A stretch of 41,647 bases of DNA from Gemmatimonadetes bacterium SCN 70-22 (GTDB lineage Bacteria; Gemmatimonadota; Gemmatimonadetes; Gemmatimonadales; Gemmatimonadaceae). Under the pieces are notes generated by a model. It did no database searches. It saw only the letters and a list, made by a program, of their open reading frames with translations, and had not been told where the DNA came from. Every line of letters starts with the position of its first letter. Position 1 is the first letter of the stretch. The position numbers were made by a program, and so were the translations under genes. This document shows, in pieces, positions 7,324 through 17,020 of the stretch. The DNA lies in NCBI GenBank assembly GCA_001724275.1, contig MEDZ01000030.1, positions 1 through 41,647 of the forward strand, written 5' to 3'.

Positions 7324-8655
7324 TCAGAACCCGCCGGTCGTCTGGCGGCCGCGGAAGCGCACGCGCCCCTTCTTCATGAAGCCGTCGTACTTGCGAAGCA
7401 GGAGGTGCTGCTGCATCTGCGACATCGTGTCGAGGGCGACGCCCACCACGATCAGGAGCGACGTCCCCCCGAACTGGAACGGGACGTTGATCCACGTCGC
7501 GATGACGACCGGGAGGAGCGCGATCACCGTGAGGAAGATCGCCCCGGGCAGCGTGATGCGCGACATCACCTGGTCGATGTACTCCGCCGTCTTCGCCCCC
7601 GGCTTCACGCCCGGGATGAAGCCCCCCTGCTTCTTCAGGTTCTCCGCCAAGTCGATCGGGTTGAAGATGATCGACGTGTAGAAGTAGGTGAAGAAGACGA
7701 TCAGCACGGCCGACGTGGCCACGTACAGCCACGTCCCCGGCTGGAAGAGCTCCGCCAGCCGCTGCGCCGAGGGATTGCCCGAGAACTGCGCGATGGCCCC
7801 GGGGACGACGATCACCGACTGCGCGAAGATGATCGGCATCACCCCCGAGGAGTTGATGCGCAGGGGGATGAAGTTCCGCGCCGCCTCGCGCATCCGCCCG
7901 CGGGCCATGCTGCGCTGCGGGATCTGGATCAGGATGCGGCGGGCGGCCAGCGTCATGGCCACGACGCCCGCCACCACCCCGGCCATCACCAGGCCCAGGA
8001 CGGCGAGCGAGAACGGTCCGACCGCCCCCGTGCCGACGAACTTGAAGGTCTGGATGATCCCCGGCCAGAAGCGCTCGACGATCGAGAAGAAGATCAGGAG
8101 CGATGCCCCGTTGCCGAGTCCGCGCTCCGTGATCTGCTCGCCGAGCCACATCACGAAGATCGCCCCCGTCGTCAGGAAGAGCGCCGTCTGCAGGCGGAAC
8201 CCGAACCCGGGGTTGGCCACCGCCTGCTGCAACGACTCCGTGAAGAGCGCGAAGCCCCACGCCTGCACGATGGCCAGGACCACGGTGCCGTAGCGGGTCC
8301 ACTGCGTCAGTTTCTTCCGCCCCTCCTCGTCCTTCTGCATCTTCTCGAGCGTGGGGACGACCGCCCCCGCGATCTGCACGAAGATGCTCGAGGAGATGTA
8401 CGGCATGATCCCGAGCGCGAACACGGTCGCGCGCGAGAGCCCGCCGCCCACGAAGAGGTCGTACAACCCCAGGAGCCCACCCGAACCCTGATTGGCGAAG
8501 AAGTCGGTCAGTGCGATGACGTCCACGCCGGGGACGGTGACGTGCGCCCCGAGTCGGTAGATCGCCAGGCAGAGAATCGTGAAGACGATCTTCTCCCAGA
8601 GCTCCGGCGTGTTGCGAATGTTCGCGAGCGCCTGGGCGGGATTCGGCTGCGCCAT
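7324..8655 (-). CDS. secY: Preprotein translocase subunit SecY
   Basis: SecY is the channel-forming subunit of the SecYEG translocon in the inner membrane. The 443-residue sequence has the expected ten hydrophobic segments; the plug and lateral-gate region starts at GSGGLLGLYDLFVGGGLSRATVFALGIMPYISSSI. The C-terminus QQHLLLRKYDGFMKKGRVRFRGR matches the cytoplasmic tail of SecY. It is directly adjacent to rplO: stop and start read TAAATG. secE lies at the far end of the same superoperon. Confidence 0.97.
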   Translation of the reverse strand: MAQPNPAQALANIRNTPELWEKIVFTILCLAIYRLGAHVTVPGVDVIALTDFFANQGSGGLLGLYDLFVGGGLSRATVFALGIMPYISSSIFVQIAGAVVPTLEKMQKDEEGRKKLTQWTRYGTVVLAIVQAWGFALFTESLQQAVANPGFGFRLQTALFLTTGAIFVMWLGEQITERGLGNGASLLIFFSIVERFWPGIIQTFKFVGTGAVGPFSLAVLGLVMAGVVAGVVAMTLAARRILIQIPQRSMARGRMREAARNFIPLRINSSGVMPIIFAQSVIVVPGAIAQFSGNPSAQRLAELFQPGTWLYVATSAVLIVFFTYFYTSIIFNPIDLAENLKKQGGFIPGVKPGAKTAEYIDQVMSRITLPGAIFLTVIALLPVVIATWINVPFQFGGTSLLIVVGVALDTMSQMQQHLLLRKYDGFMKKGRVRFRGRQTTGGF

Positions 8656-9123
8656 TTACTCCTCGATGCGGCCACCGGCCGCGGCGATCTTCTCACGCGC
8701 GCCGCCCGAGACCTTGATGCCGCGCACGGTGTAGGCGCCCGACACCTCGCCGGTCGCCAGGAGCTTCGCCGGCCCCTTGCGCAGCTTGATCAGCCCCGCC
8801 TTGGCCAGCGCCTCACGCGTCACCTCGTTCCCCTCGATCTTCGCCAGGTCGCCGAGGCGCACCAGCTGGTTCTCGACACGGAACCGGTCGTTGTTGAAGC
8901 CGCGCTTCGGAATCCGGCGCGTGAGCGGCATCTGGCCGCCCTCGAACCCGGGCTTCCCGCCACCCGGGCCACCATGCCCGGTGCGCGCCATGCTTCCCTT
9001 GTGCCCCTTGCCCGCCGTCTTCCCCTGCCCCGTGCCGGGACCGCGCCCGAGGCGCTTCCGGTTCCGGTGCGAGCCAGGCGCCGGCGAAAGGTTATGCAGC
9101 CCGATCTTTTCTTGGGTCGCCAC
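8656..9123 (-). CDS. rplO: 50S ribosomal protein L15
   Basis: L15 binds 23S rRNA late in large-subunit assembly. The 155-residue protein shows the Gly/Lys-rich N-terminal arm RLGRGPGTGQGKTAGKGHKG and GGQMPLTRRIPKRGF, both diagnostic. The start is GTG with AAGGAG seven bases upstream, overlapping the end of rpmD; the two genes are four bases apart. It immediately precedes secY as in the classical spc operon. Confidence 0.97.
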   Translation of the reverse strand: MATQEKIGLHNLSPAPGSHRNRKRLGRGPGTGQGKTAGKGHKGSMARTGHGGPGGGKPGFEGGQMPLTRRIPKRGFNNDRFRVENQLVRLGDLAKIEGNEVTREALAKAGLIKLRKGPAKLLATGEVSGAYTVRGIKVSGGAREKIAAAGGRIEE

Positions 9124-9127
9124 GATC

Positions 9128-9382
9128 TCACTCCTTGACGGGCGTCACCTGAACCAGGTGGCGCACCTTCTTGATCTGCCCGCGAAGCGCGGGCGTGTCG
9201 TTCAGGATCACCGACGTCTGGTGGTGCCGGATCCCCAGCGCGCGAAGCGTGAGACGCATCGTCTCGCTGTGGCCGATCTCGCTCCTGACCTGCGTGACCT
9301 TCACCTTGCCGCCGGTCGCCGGCTCCTCCTTCGGCGTGACCCTGGGGCCACGCGTCCGGTGCCACACGAATGTCCTAGGCAT
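9128..9382 (-). CDS. rpmD: 50S ribosomal protein L30 with N-terminal extension
   Basis: The L30 core is [20 protein letters not shown] followed by [14 protein letters not shown], starting near residue 26. Bacterial L30 is usually about 60 residues; this one is 84 because of a basic, proline-containing lead segment ([20 protein letters not shown]). The longer start is supported by AGGAGG six bases before the ATG, which overlaps the rpsE stop by eight bases. An internal GTG at the core boundary is the alternative start but has no comparable ribosome binding site. Confidence 0.92.
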   Translation of the reverse strand: MPRTFVWHRTRGPRVTPKEEPATGGKVKVTQVRSEIGHSETMRLTLRALGIRHHQTSVILNDTPALRGQIKKVRHLVQVTPVKE

Positions 9383-10139
9383 GCGCCGCCTCCTTGCCCT
9401 TGTGACGCGAGCGGTAGCCGATGGCCGTGGTCTCGACCCCGCGCTCGCGCGCGATCTGCTCCACCGTGGTCAGCTGCGTGAGGCCGTCGAACGCCGCCCG
9501 CACCATGTTGTGCGGGTTCGTCGACCCTAACGACTTCGTCAGGATGTCGGTGATGCCGGCGCACTCCATCACGGCGCGCACCGCCCCACCCGCGATCACC
9601 CCGGCGCCAGGCGCCGCGGGCTTCATCACGACGCGCCCCGCCCCGTGCTGGCCGATCACCTCGTGCGGGATCGTCGAGCCCGTCAGCGGGATGCTGACCA
9701 TCCGGCGACGCGCCCCCTCGACGGCCTTGCGGACCGCCTCGGACACTTCGTTCGCCTTCCCCGTCGCGAAGCCGACCTTCCCCTGCCCGTCGCCCACGGC
9801 GACCAGGGCATTGAAGGAGAAGCGACGCCCACCCTTCACGACCTTGGCCACGCGGTTGATCGCGACCACGTTCTCCACGAGGTCCGACCCCCCTTCACCA
9901 CGTCCGGGGGCCTCGCCGCCGCGCGGGCCGCGCCCGCCGTCGCGCCCGCCGGGGGCGCCGCCCTCACGTCCGCGACCGCTGCCGCCGCGACCCGGGCCGC
10001 CACCGCCGGGGCCGCCGCGTCCGGGACCACGTCCCCCGCGGCCGCCGCCTGGGCCACCGGGGCCACCACGGCCACCGCGGCCACCGCCAGCGGGGCGCGA
10101 CCCGCCGGTCGCCGAACCAGTTGTCTCGTTCTCAGCCAT
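9375..10139 (-). CDS. rpsE: 30S ribosomal protein S5 with RGG-rich N-terminal domain
   Basis: The C-terminal about 165 residues are a normal S5, important for decoding accuracy: [20 protein letters not shown], the double-stranded RNA-binding part, then [13 protein letters not shown] and [13 protein letters not shown]. The first about 84 residues are unusual: almost only Gly, Arg and Pro in [12 protein letters not shown] repeats, like an RGG box. The start MAENETTG at 10139 follows the rplR stop by one base and has GGAG seven bases upstream. An upstream in-frame start lies inside rplR and is unlikely. A SerLeuGly encoded TCG-TTA-GGG is the only TTA codon noticed in this gene. Confidence 0.95.
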   Translation of the reverse strand: MAENETTGSATGGSRPAGGGRGGRGGPGGPGGGRGGRGPGRGGPGGGGPGRGGSGRGREGGAPGGRDGGRGPRGGEAPGRGEGGSDLVENVVAINRVAKVVKGGRRFSFNALVAVGDGQGKVGFATGKANEVSEAVRKAVEGARRRMVSIPLTGSTIPHEVIGQHGAGRVVMKPAAPGAGVIAGGAVRAVMECAGITDILTKSLGSTNPHNMVRAAFDGLTQLTTVEQIARERGVETTAIGYRSRHKGKEAAHA

Positions 10140-10140
10140 G

Positions 10141-10497
10141 TCAGAACTCCAGACCGCCCTCGCGGGCGCCATCGGCCAGCGCCTTCACGCGGCCGTGATA
10201 ACGATAACCCGCGCGATCGAACACCACCTTCGCGATCCCCTGCTCCTTCGCGGCCGCCGCCAGCTGCTTGCCGACCACCGCCGCCTTCTCCGCCTTCTTT
10301 CCCGCGAGCTCGCCGTCGCCGACCGTCAGCAGCGTCCGCTGCGCCACGTCGTCCACGAGCTGCGCATAGATGTGCTTGAGCGAACGGAAGATGACCAGGC
10401 GCGGCCGCTCGGCCGTCCCCGTCACCCGCTTGCGAATGCGCAGGTGCCGGCGATAGCGGAGTTCCTGGCGCGTCTTCGGGATTCCCATGCTGCGCAT
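10141..10497 (-). CDS. rplR: 50S ribosomal protein L18
   Basis: L18 brings 5S rRNA into the central protuberance together with L5. The 118 residues include [23 protein letters not shown] near the N-terminus and [29 protein letters not shown] at the C-terminus, both characteristic. The ATG at 10497 overlaps the rplF stop by one base (TAATG); an internal ATG (MGIPKTRQ) three codons in is also possible. Confidence 0.96.
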   Translation of the reverse strand: MRSMGIPKTRQELRYRRHLRIRKRVTGTAERPRLVIFRSLKHIYAQLVDDVAQRTLLTVGDGELAGKKAEKAAVVGKQLAAAAKEQGIAKVVFDRAGYRYHGRVKALADGAREGGLEF

Positions 10498-11036
10498 TAC
10501 TTGCCTCCCGCCTTACCGGCCTTCCGGCGAATGACCTCGCCCGCGTAGCGCACGCCCTTGCCCTTGTACGGCTCCGGCTTGCGCAGCTTGCGGATCTCCG
10601 ATGCGATGCGGCCGACGACTTCCTTGTCGGCCCCTTCCACCACCACCTGGGTCGGTTGCGGCGCGGTGAGCTTCACCCCGGCCGGCGCCTTCACCTCGAT
10701 GGTGTGCGAGTAGCCCAGGGACATCAGGAGGCCGTACGGCTTCACCTCGGCCTTGTACCCGACGCCCGTGATTTCCAGCTGTCTCGTGAAGCCCTTCGTC
10801 ACGCCCTCGACCATGTTGGCCACCAGCGTTCGCGTCAGCCCGTGCAGCGCCTTGTGGCGCGTCTCGTCCGACGGGCGGGTCACCGTGATCTGGCCGTTCT
10901 CGTACGCCAGCTGCATCTCGGGATGGAACTCCCGCGACAGCTCTCCCTTCGGTCCCTTCACCGCGAGCGTCGACCCGTCCAGGGTCACCGTCACGCCGCC
11001 CGGGATAGCGACCGGTTGCTTGCCAATTCGCGACAT
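10497..11036 (-). CDS. rplF: 50S ribosomal protein L6
   Basis: L6 lies near the GTPase-associated and sarcin-ricin region of the 50S subunit. The 179-residue protein opens with [17 protein letters not shown] and ends with [21 protein letters not shown], the standard L6 signature at the second duplicated domain. AAGGAGA precedes the ATG by seven bases and overlaps the rpsH stop, so the two genes are probably coupled. Confidence 0.97.
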   Translation of the reverse strand: MSRIGKQPVAIPGGVTVTLDGSTLAVKGPKGELSREFHPEMQLAYENGQITVTRPSDETRHKALHGLTRTLVANMVEGVTKGFTRQLEITGVGYKAEVKPYGLLMSLGYSHTIEVKAPAGVKLTAPQPTQVVVEGADKEVVGRIASEIRKLRKPEPYKGKGVRYAGEVIRRKAGKAGGK

Positions 11037-11048
11037 CGTGGGCTCTCC

Positions 11049-11447
11049 TTACCAGACGAGGGCGAGCAGCTCGCCGCCGGTGTGCGCCTTGCGCGCATCG
11101 GCGTCCGACATCACGCCACGCGACGTGCTGAGAATCGCCATCCCGAGGCCGTTGCGCACGCGGGGGATCTCCCCGACCGCGACGTACTTCCGCAGCCCGG
11201 GCGTCGACACCCGCTGGAGCTCGCGGATCACCGGCTGCCCCCCCGCATAGCGGAGGATGATGCGCAGCAGCTTGTGTCCCTGCTCGTTCTCCACGTGCCG
11301 GAAGTCCTGGATGAAGTGGTTCTCCTTCAGGATCCGCGCGATCTCGGTCTTCACGCGCGACGCCGGCATGTCCACGCGACGGTGCTTCGATCCGCACGCA
11401 TTGCGGATCCGCGTGAGCATATCGGCGATCGGGTCAGTCATGCTCAT
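11049..11447 (-). CDS. rpsH: 30S ribosomal protein S8
   Basis: S8 binds helix 21 of 16S rRNA and, in E. coli, represses the spc operon. The 132-residue protein begins MSMTDPIADMLTRIRNA and contains the conserved C-terminal STSRGVMSDADARKAHTGGELL. AGGAGAG lies about ten bases before the ATG. It is separated from rpsN by 140 bases holding a repeat tract. Confidence 0.97.
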   Translation of the reverse strand: MSMTDPIADMLTRIRNACGSKHRRVDMPASRVKTEIARILKENHFIQDFRHVENEQGHKLLRIILRYAGGQPVIRELQRVSTPGLRKYVAVGEIPRVRNGLGMAILSTSRGVMSDADARKAHTGGELLALVW

Positions 11448-11551
11448 GTGTGTCTCGCTCTCCTATCGTATCCCACCCGGGACGTTTAGGAATGAATGGA
11501 AAAGGGGCCTGGAGCGGACGGCGACGAGTGGCGGCGCGGTGCGCCGCCGGA

Positions 11552-11584
11552 CTCCCCTCCCCCGTCTCCCGCCTCCCGACTCGT
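11552..11584 (-). repeat. Intercistronic repeat tract after rpsN
   Basis: Plus strand shows CTCCCC, CCCGTCTCCC, GCCTCCCGACTC; in mRNA sense it is a run of purine-rich GGGAG(A/G)CG-type units starting a few bases after the rpsN stop. It belongs to the family seen in other gaps. No obvious partner arm lies before rpsH. Confidence 0.75.
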
Positions 11585-11587
11585 GCC

Positions 11588-11893
11588 CTACCAGCTCGCT
11601 TTCCGCACGCCGGGGATCAGCCCGTTCAGCGCCATCTCGCGGAGCGCGAGGCGCGACAGGCCGAAGTACCCCTCGTACCCGCGCGCGCGCCCGGTCATCG
11701 AGCAGCGGTTGCGGATGCGGGTGCGCGAGGAGTTCCGCGGGAGCTTGCGCAGCTTGCTGTACGCCGCCTCGCGCTCCTCATCGGTCGTCTTCGGGTTCTT
11801 GATGGTCGCGAGGAGGGCGCGCCGCTTCTCGGCGTGACGCGCCACCAGCACCTTCCGCTCCTCGTTCTTGACGATCTTGGACGTCTTGGCCAT
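11588..11893 (-). CDS. rpsN: 30S ribosomal protein S14 (long, zinc-free type)
   Basis: S14 sits in the 30S head. The 101-residue length and the absence of the CxxC pairs show the long C-minus form rather than the 61-residue zinc form. Signature: SSRTRIRNRCSMTGRARGYEG then FGLSRLALREMALNGLIPGVRKASW at the C-terminus. The base pattern before the ATG is CCGTTAGGCAGCC, a variant of the GCGTTAGGC word, in place of a clear Shine-Dalgarno. Confidence 0.97.
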   Translation of the reverse strand: MAKTSKIVKNEERKVLVARHAEKRRALLATIKNPKTTDEEREAAYSKLRKLPRNSSRTRIRNRCSMTGRARGYEGYFGLSRLALREMALNGLIPGVRKASW

Positions 11894-11917
11894 GGCTGCC
11901 TAACGGCTTCGGCTGAT

Positions 11918-12610
11918 TCAGTTGGTGAACGCGACGACGATCGGCTTCTCGTCGCCGCGGAAGGGCATGCCCAGCTCGCGCAGCAGCGCGAACGACTGGT
12001 CATCCCGGTCCGTGGTCGTCACGAACGTGATGTCCATCCCGTGGATCTGCTCGACCATGTCGTAGTTGATCTCCGGGAAGATCATCTGTTCCTTGATCCC
12101 CAGCGAGTAGTTCCCGCGCCCGTCGAACGACCGGGTGCCGAGGCCGCGGAAGTCGCGGACGCGCGGCAGCGCAGAGTTGATGAAGCGGTCCAGGAACTCC
12201 CACATGCGCGCCCCGCGCAGCGTCACCGCCGCGCCGATCTCCTGCCCCTCGCGCAGCCCGAAGTTGGCGATCGACTTCTTCGCCTTCTTCCGGACCGGGC
12301 GCTGCCCGGTGATCAGCGCCAGTTCCTCGACCACCGAGTCGAGCAGCTTCGGCTGCTTGATCGCCTCACCCAGCCCGACGTTGATCACGATCTTCGTGAG
12401 CGCCGGTGCCTGGTGCACGTTGGTCAGCCCGAACTGCTGCATGAGCCTCGGGGCCACGGTCGACTTGTAGTACCCCGCCAGCCGCGGCGCCGGCACCGGC
12501 AGCTTCGCCCCGGCGTGCGGCCCCTTCGGCAGCATCGACTTGCGGTCGCCGCCCTTGCCGCCCGTCGCCTTCGCGCCCGGGGCGGCGCCCTTCTTTTCCT
12601 TGGTCGCCAT
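11918..12610 (-). CDS. rplE: 50S ribosomal protein L5 with N-terminal extension
   Basis: L5 contacts 5S rRNA and the P-site tRNA. The canonical part (about 185 residues) begins near [20 protein letters not shown] and includes [31 protein letters not shown] and the C-terminal [20 protein letters not shown]. Before it lie about 42 residues rich in Lys, Gly and Ala ([20 protein letters not shown] onward) not found in typical L5. A GAGG-containing sequence precedes the ATG at 12610. No internal start near the core has a better ribosome binding site that I can see. Confidence 0.95.
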   Translation of the reverse strand: MATKEKKGAAPGAKATGGKGGDRKSMLPKGPHAGAKLPVPAPRLAGYYKSTVAPRLMQQFGLTNVHQAPALTKIVINVGLGEAIKQPKLLDSVVEELALITGQRPVRKKAKKSIANFGLREGQEIGAAVTLRGARMWEFLDRFINSALPRVRDFRGLGTRSFDGRGNYSLGIKEQMIFPEINYDMVEQIHGMDITFVTTTDRDDQSFALLRELGMPFRGDEKPIVVAFTN

Positions 12611-12627
12611 AATCTATCGTCCTCGCC

Positions 12628-13029
12628 TCAGCGGTTCCGCGGGATGGCATCCCCGCTCTTCGCGCTGATGCGTTCCTTCGTCCCGTCCGCATCGATCCGG
12701 CGGCGGGTGCGCGTCGGCGCCCCCGACTTCGGGTCGAGCAGCATCACGTTCGAATGGTGGATCGGGGCCGGCATCTCGATGATCGCGCTCTGCTCCTCGG
12801 CTCGGCGCGCCTTCCGGTGCCGCTTCACGATGTTCACCCCTTCCACCGTCACGCGCCCCGTCTTGGTGAAGACGCGGAGGACCTTCCCCTCCTTCCCCTT
12901 GTCCTCACCCCGCATCACGCGCACGGTGTCGCCCTTGGTGACCGGCATCGCGACCCGCTCGACCTTCCGCGCGTGCCGCACCGCCCCCAGGCGCTTTCCC
13001 TCGGTCTTGCGATACTTGAGCACCCGCAT
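12628..13029 (-). CDS. rplX: 50S ribosomal protein L24, N-terminally extended
   Basis: L24 is an early assembly protein with a KOW fold. Core: [23 protein letters not shown], then [11 protein letters not shown] and the usual [15 protein letters not shown]. The ATG at 13029 lies one base after the rplN stop and has GGAGG about nine bases upstream, so I use it. This adds 27 basic residues ([20 protein letters not shown]...) before the common MPVTKGD start at 12948, which remains the alternative. Confidence 0.9.
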   Translation of the reverse strand: MRVLKYRKTEGKRLGAVRHARKVERVAMPVTKGDTVRVMRGEDKGKEGKVLRVFTKTGRVTVEGVNIVKRHRKARRAEEQSAIIEMPAPIHHSNVMLLDPKSGAPTRTRRRIDADGTKERISAKSGDAIPRNR

Positions 13030-13030
13030 C

Positions 13031-13399
13031 TTACAGGACCTCCGGCGCCAGCGAGACGATCTTCATGTACCGCTTCTCGCGCAGCTCGCGAGCCACGGGG
13101 CCGAAGATGCGCGTCCCGCGCGGTTCGCCCTTGTCGTCAATGATCACCACCGCATTCTCGTCGAAGCGGATGTAGCTCCCGTCCTTCCGGCGGGTCTCCT
13201 TCACGGTGCGCACGACGACCGCCTTCGCGACGTCGGACTTCTTCACCGTCCCGTTCGGCAGCGCGTCCTTCACTGCCACGATCACCTTGTCGCCAAGTCC
13301 GGCATACCGTCGCTTGGTCCCACCAAGCACGCGGATCACCAGCGCCCGCTTGGCGCCCGAGTTGTCCGCCACCTTGACCATCGATTCCTGTTGGATCAT
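13031..13399 (-). CDS. rplN: 50S ribosomal protein L14
   Basis: L14 forms intersubunit bridges. Exactly 122 residues, the family norm: [40 protein letters not shown] and [35 protein letters not shown] overlaps the rpsQ stop and sits eight bases before the ATG. Confidence 0.98.
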   Translation of the reverse strand: MIQQESMVKVADNSGAKRALVIRVLGGTKRRYAGLGDKVIVAVKDALPNGTVKKSDVAKAVVVRTVKETRRKDGSYIRFDENAVVIIDDKGEPRGTRIFGPVARELREKRYMKIVSLAPEVL

Positions 13400-13411
13400 C
13401 GCTCAGTTCTC

Positions 13412-13696
13412 CTAGCGCGCCCGCTCGACGATCTCGACCACGCGCCACCGCTTGTCCTTCGACAGGGGGCGGGTCTCCATGATGCGCACGGTGTCACCCG
13501 TCTTCGCCGAGTTCTCCTCGTCGTGGGCTTTCACCTTCGTCGTGCGCGTCACCATCTTGCCGTACACCGGATGCGGCACCCGGCGGTCGATCTTCACGAC
13601 TACCGTCTTCTGCATCTTGTCGCTCACGACCACGCCCACGCGCACCTTGCGTGCGCCGCGTGTCGTGTCCAGCCCGTTGTTGGTCGTCTCGGCCAT
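13412..13696 (-). CDS. rpsQ: 30S ribosomal protein S17
   Basis: S17 is a primary 16S rRNA-binding OB-fold protein. The 94 residues include [39 protein letters not shown] and [20 protein letters not shown], the last being the family signature. A short N-terminal leader ([15 protein letters not shown]) precedes the core. GAGGAG lies 11 bases upstream of the start. Confidence 0.97.
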   Translation of the reverse strand: MAETTNNGLDTTRGARKVRVGVVVSDKMQKTVVVKIDRRVPHPVYGKMVTRTTKVKAHDEENSAKTGDTVRIMETRPLSKDKRWRVVEIVERAR

Positions 13697-13714
13697 GTTC
13701 GCTCGTGCTCCTCG

Positions 13715-13921
13715 CTAGCGCTTGGCCGGTGCGGCCAGCTCCCGTTCACGCAGCACCGTCCTCAGGCGCGCGATGTTCTTGCGGATCTCCCGCAGCTGCA
13801 GCGGGTCCTCCAGCGGCTCCGTCGCGCTGCGGAAGCGCAGCCGGAACCGCTCCTCCTCCAGCTCGGCGATGCGCGCCTGGAGGTCCGCCAGGGACAGTTC
13901 CCGAATCTCCTCAGCTCGCAT
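13715..13921 (-). CDS. rpmC: 50S ribosomal protein L29
   Basis: Small two-helix protein at the exit tunnel rim, near the trigger factor and SRP docking site. The 68 residues include [21 protein letters not shown] and [20 protein letters not shown], the usual L29 signature. It overlaps the 3' end of rplP by 11 bases; GAGGAGG lies nine bases before the ATG. Confidence 0.96.
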   Translation of the reverse strand: MRAEEIRELSLADLQARIAELEEERFRLRFRSATEPLEDPLQLREIRKNIARLRTVLRERELAAPAKR

Positions 13922-14339
13922 CGGTGGGCGCCTCCTCGCGGACCACGAACTTCGTCTTCACTCCCAGCTTGGCCGACGCCAGCGCCATCGCCTTCTCGGC
14001 GATCTCGCGCGTCACCCCTTCCAGCTCGAACATCACGCGGCCGGGCTTCACCACGGCCACCCATCCCTCCGGCGACCCCTTCCCCTTCCCCATGCGGGTC
14101 TCGGCCGGCTTCTTCGTGATCGGCTTGTCCGGGAAGATGCGGATCCACACCTTGCCGCCGCGCTTGATGTGGCGCGTCATGGCGACACGGCATGCCTCGA
14201 TCTGCCGGTTCGTCACCCACCCGGGCTCGAGCGCCTGCAGGCCGTAGTGCCCGAAGGAGATCTCGGCGCCACGCTGCGCCAACCCCTTCGTCCGGCCCTT
14301 GAACATCTTCCGGAACTTTACTCGCTTAGGACTGAGCAT
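13911..14339 (-). CDS. rplP: 50S ribosomal protein L16
   Basis: L16 lies near the A site and peptidyl transferase centre. The 142-residue protein starts [20 protein letters not shown] and carries [41 protein letters not shown], the core signature. No Shine-Dalgarno precedes the ATG; instead the pyrimidine arm of an inverted repeat (14356-14460) ends 16 bases upstream. Its 3' end overlaps rpmC. Confidence 0.98.
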   Translation of the reverse strand: MLSPKRVKFRKMFKGRTKGLAQRGAEISFGHYGLQALEPGWVTNRQIEACRVAMTRHIKRGGKVWIRIFPDKPITKKPAETRMGKGKGSPEGWVAVVKPGRVMFELEGVTREIAEKAMALASAKLGVKTKFVVREEAPTDAS

Positions 14340-14355
14340 ATCAAAGGACAGTTAT

Positions 14356-14459
14356 GAGAAGACGGGAGGACGAGAAGACGAGACACCGATCCTGACTGCC
14401 TGGCACTCGAGTGCGAGTCGACGAGGTCGCGGTCTCGTCTTCTCGTCTTCTCGCCTTCT

Positions 14460-14460
<1 letters not shown>
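14356..14460 (-). repeat. Inverted repeat filling the rpsC-rplP gap
   Basis: A 29-base arm (14356-14384, built from AGAAGACG/GAGGACG units) and its 29-base partner (14432-14460) are complementary at 26 positions, with a 47-base spacer. The far arm touches the rpsC stop codon and the near arm ends 16 bases before rplP. In the mRNA this would be a long purine:pyrimidine hairpin between the two genes. Confidence 0.85.
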
Positions 14461-15118
<658 letters not shown>

Positions 15119-15119
<1 letters not shown>

Positions 15120-15481
15120 TATCGACCTTCCTTCTCCGCCACGACGATCTCGACGTGGCTGGTTCGCTTGATCATCGGCGTGGCCCGCCCCATCGCCGCC
15201 GGCGTCCACCGCTTGAGCTTCGGTCCCTCGTTGATGATCGCCTTCTTCACGAAGAGCGTGTCCACGTCCAGCGACGTGTTCGCCGCACGCGCCGTCTGCT
15301 CGGCATTCGCCACCGCCGACGCCAGCGTCTTCGCGATCTGCACCGCCGCGTGCTTCTTCGAGAACTTCAGCAGCGCCAGCGCATCGTTGACCATCATCCC
15401 GCGAATCTGGTCGATGACCAGCCGCATCTTGTACGGCGACTGCCGCGTGGTGCGCTGGATCGCGCGTGCCTCGGTAGCCAT
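15119..15481 (-). CDS. rplV: 50S ribosomal protein L22
   Basis: L22 lines the nascent peptide exit tunnel through its long beta hairpin. The 120-residue protein shows [32 protein letters not shown] and, at the hairpin, [29 protein letters not shown] overlaps the rpsS stop just upstream of the ATG. No deletion or duplication in the hairpin of the kind linked to macrolide resistance is evident. Confidence 0.97.
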
Positions 15482-15484
15482 CGC

Positions 15485-15796
15485 TTACCTCCCTCCCTTG
15501 GCCGCCGCCGGAGCGGGGGCCTTCTTGTCGGTCGGGCGGTTCCCCGAGTGCCCGCGGAACAGGCGCGTCGGCGCAAACTCACCCAGCTTGTGCCCCACCA
15601 TGTTCTCCGTCACGTACACCGGGACGAACTTGTTCCCGTTGTGCACCGCGAACGTGTGCCCCACGAAGTCGGGAAGGATCGTGCTCGCGCGCGACCACGT
15701 CTTCATCACCTTCTTCTCGTTCCGCGCGTTCATCCCCGCCACCTTCTTCAGCAGCGCCTCCTGGACGAACGGGCCTTTCTTGATGCTACGAGCCAT
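15485..15796 (-). CDS. rpsS: 30S ribosomal protein S19
   Basis: S19 in the 30S head contacts S13 and tRNA. Sequence: [74 protein letters not shown], the family signature. The 103 residues are a few more than usual through an Ala/Pro/Lys tail. No clear Shine-Dalgarno precedes the ATG. Confidence 0.97.
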   Translation of the reverse strand: MARSIKKGPFVQEALLKKVAGMNARNEKKVMKTWSRASTILPDFVGHTFAVHNGNKFVPVYVTENMVGHKLGEFAPTRLFRGHSGNRPTDKKAPAPAAAKGGR

Positions 15797-15846
15797 GGAA
15801 GAGTCTTCGGATATCGTTAGGTATTTCCAGAAGACCGGTCAGACGC

Positions 15847-15883
15847 CTCTCGTCTTCCCGTCTTCTCGTCGTCGTGTCTTCTA
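15847..15883 (-). repeat. Intercistronic repeat tract between rplB and rpsS
   Basis: Plus strand CTCTCGTCTTCCCGTCTTCT followed by CGTCGTCGTGTCTTC; in mRNA sense a purine-rich run of GAAGACG-like units beginning right at the rplB TAG. It is shorter and less regular than other copies. Confidence 0.75.
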
Positions 15884-16720
15884 GAACCCCGACTGCGTGG
15901 CCTTGCCGCGCTTGCGGCCGCGGACGATGAGGCGCTGCGACGGCTTCTTCATGTTGCGCGTCTTCACGCCCTCCTTCTTGCCCCACGGGCTCACCACGTT
16001 CCGGCCACCGCGTGTCCGGCCACCGTGCGGGTGATCCACCGGGTTCATCACCTCGCCACGCACCTTCGGACGCCAGCCCTTCCAGCGCGTCTTCCCGGCC
16101 TTCCCCCACGACTGCAGCTCGTGCTCCGCGTTCCCCACCTCGCCGATCGTGGCCAGGCAACGCTGGTGCACCCGCCGCATCTCCGTCGACCCCATGCGCA
16201 ACGTCACGTAGTCGCCTTCCTTCGCCACCACCTCGGCCGACATCCCCGCCGAACGGGCCATCTGCCCGCCCTTCCCCGGAAGCAGCTCGATGTTGTGGAC
16301 CGCCGTCCCCAGCGGCACCTCTCCCAGCGGCAGCGCGTTCCCCGTCCGCACGTCCGAGCCCGGCCCCGACACCACCGTGTCGCCGACCGCCAGCCCCTTC
16401 GGGTGCAGGATGTAGCGCTTCTCCCCGTCCGCATACTGCACCAGCGCGATGCGCGCCGAACGGTTCGGGTCGTACTCGATCGTCTTCACCGTCGCCACGT
16501 CGCCGAAGCGGTTGCGCTTGAAGTCGATGATGCGGTACTGCCGCTTGTGGCCACCGCCACGACGGCGCATGGCGATGTGCCCATGATTGTCGCGACCGCC
16601 CGACTTCTTGAGCGGCTCGACGAGCGACTTCTCGGGGGTGCTCCGCGTGATCTCCGCGAAATCGGAGATCGAGCGGAATCGCGTCCCCTTCGTCACCGGC
16701 TTGAATTGACGGATGCCCAT
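15881..16720 (-). CDS. rplB: 50S ribosomal protein L2
   Basis: L2 is needed for subunit joining and lies near the peptidyl transferase centre. The 279-residue protein includes [20 protein letters not shown] in the N-terminal domain and [20 protein letters not shown] near residues 226-245, where the conserved functional histidine lies. GAGGG sits about 11 bases upstream. Neighbour order rplW-rplB-rpsS is canonical S10 operon. Confidence 0.98.
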   Translation of the reverse strand: MGIRQFKPVTKGTRFRSISDFAEITRSTPEKSLVEPLKKSGGRDNHGHIAMRRRGGGHKRQYRIIDFKRNRFGDVATVKTIEYDPNRSARIALVQYADGEKRYILHPKGLAVGDTVVSGPGSDVRTGNALPLGEVPLGTAVHNIELLPGKGGQMARSAGMSAEVVAKEGDYVTLRMGSTEMRRVHQRCLATIGEVGNAEHELQSWGKAGKTRWKGWRPKVRGEVMNPVDHPHGGRTRGGRNVVSPWGKKEGVKTRNMKKPSQRLIVRGRKRGKATQSGF

Positions 16721-16726
16721 GCTCGC

Positions 16727-17017
16727 TTAGCCCTCGAAGATGTCGATCTTGTCGCCCGCCTGGAGCGTCACGATCGCCTTTTTCCAGCTCGGTCGCACGC
16801 CCGACGTCTTCCCCATGCTGCGACGCGGCTTCCCGCGCATGTTCATGGTCCAGACCCCGGTCACCTTCACGCCGAACAACTTTTCAATCGCCTGCTTGAT
16901 CGCCGGCTTCGTCGCGTCGTTCGCCACCTCGAAGACATACTCCCCCTTGGCCTGGTAGGCCGCCGAGGTCTTCTCGGTCACGACGGGACGCACGACGGTG
17001 CGGTGAAGCGTCGCCAT
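16727..17017 (-). CDS. rplW: 50S ribosomal protein L23
   Basis: L23 sits at the exit tunnel and is the docking site for trigger factor and SRP. The 96 residues include TVVRPVVTEKTSAAYQAKGE, VANDATKPAIKQAIEKLFGVKV and TWxxxMRGKPRR-like region (MNMRGKPRRSMGKTSGVRPSW). GGGAGA precedes the ATG by seven bases across the rplD stop. Confidence 0.97.
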   Translation of the reverse strand: MATLHRTVVRPVVTEKTSAAYQAKGEYVFEVANDATKPAIKQAIEKLFGVKVTGVWTMNMRGKPRRSMGKTSGVRPSWKKAIVTLQAGDKIDIFEG

Positions 17018-17020
17018 CGC

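Noticed and set aside
15120-15209. Longer S3 starting within rplV
   Set aside because: Homology begins at MGQKTNP (15119), where ATG overlaps the rplV stop and a ribosome binding site is present.
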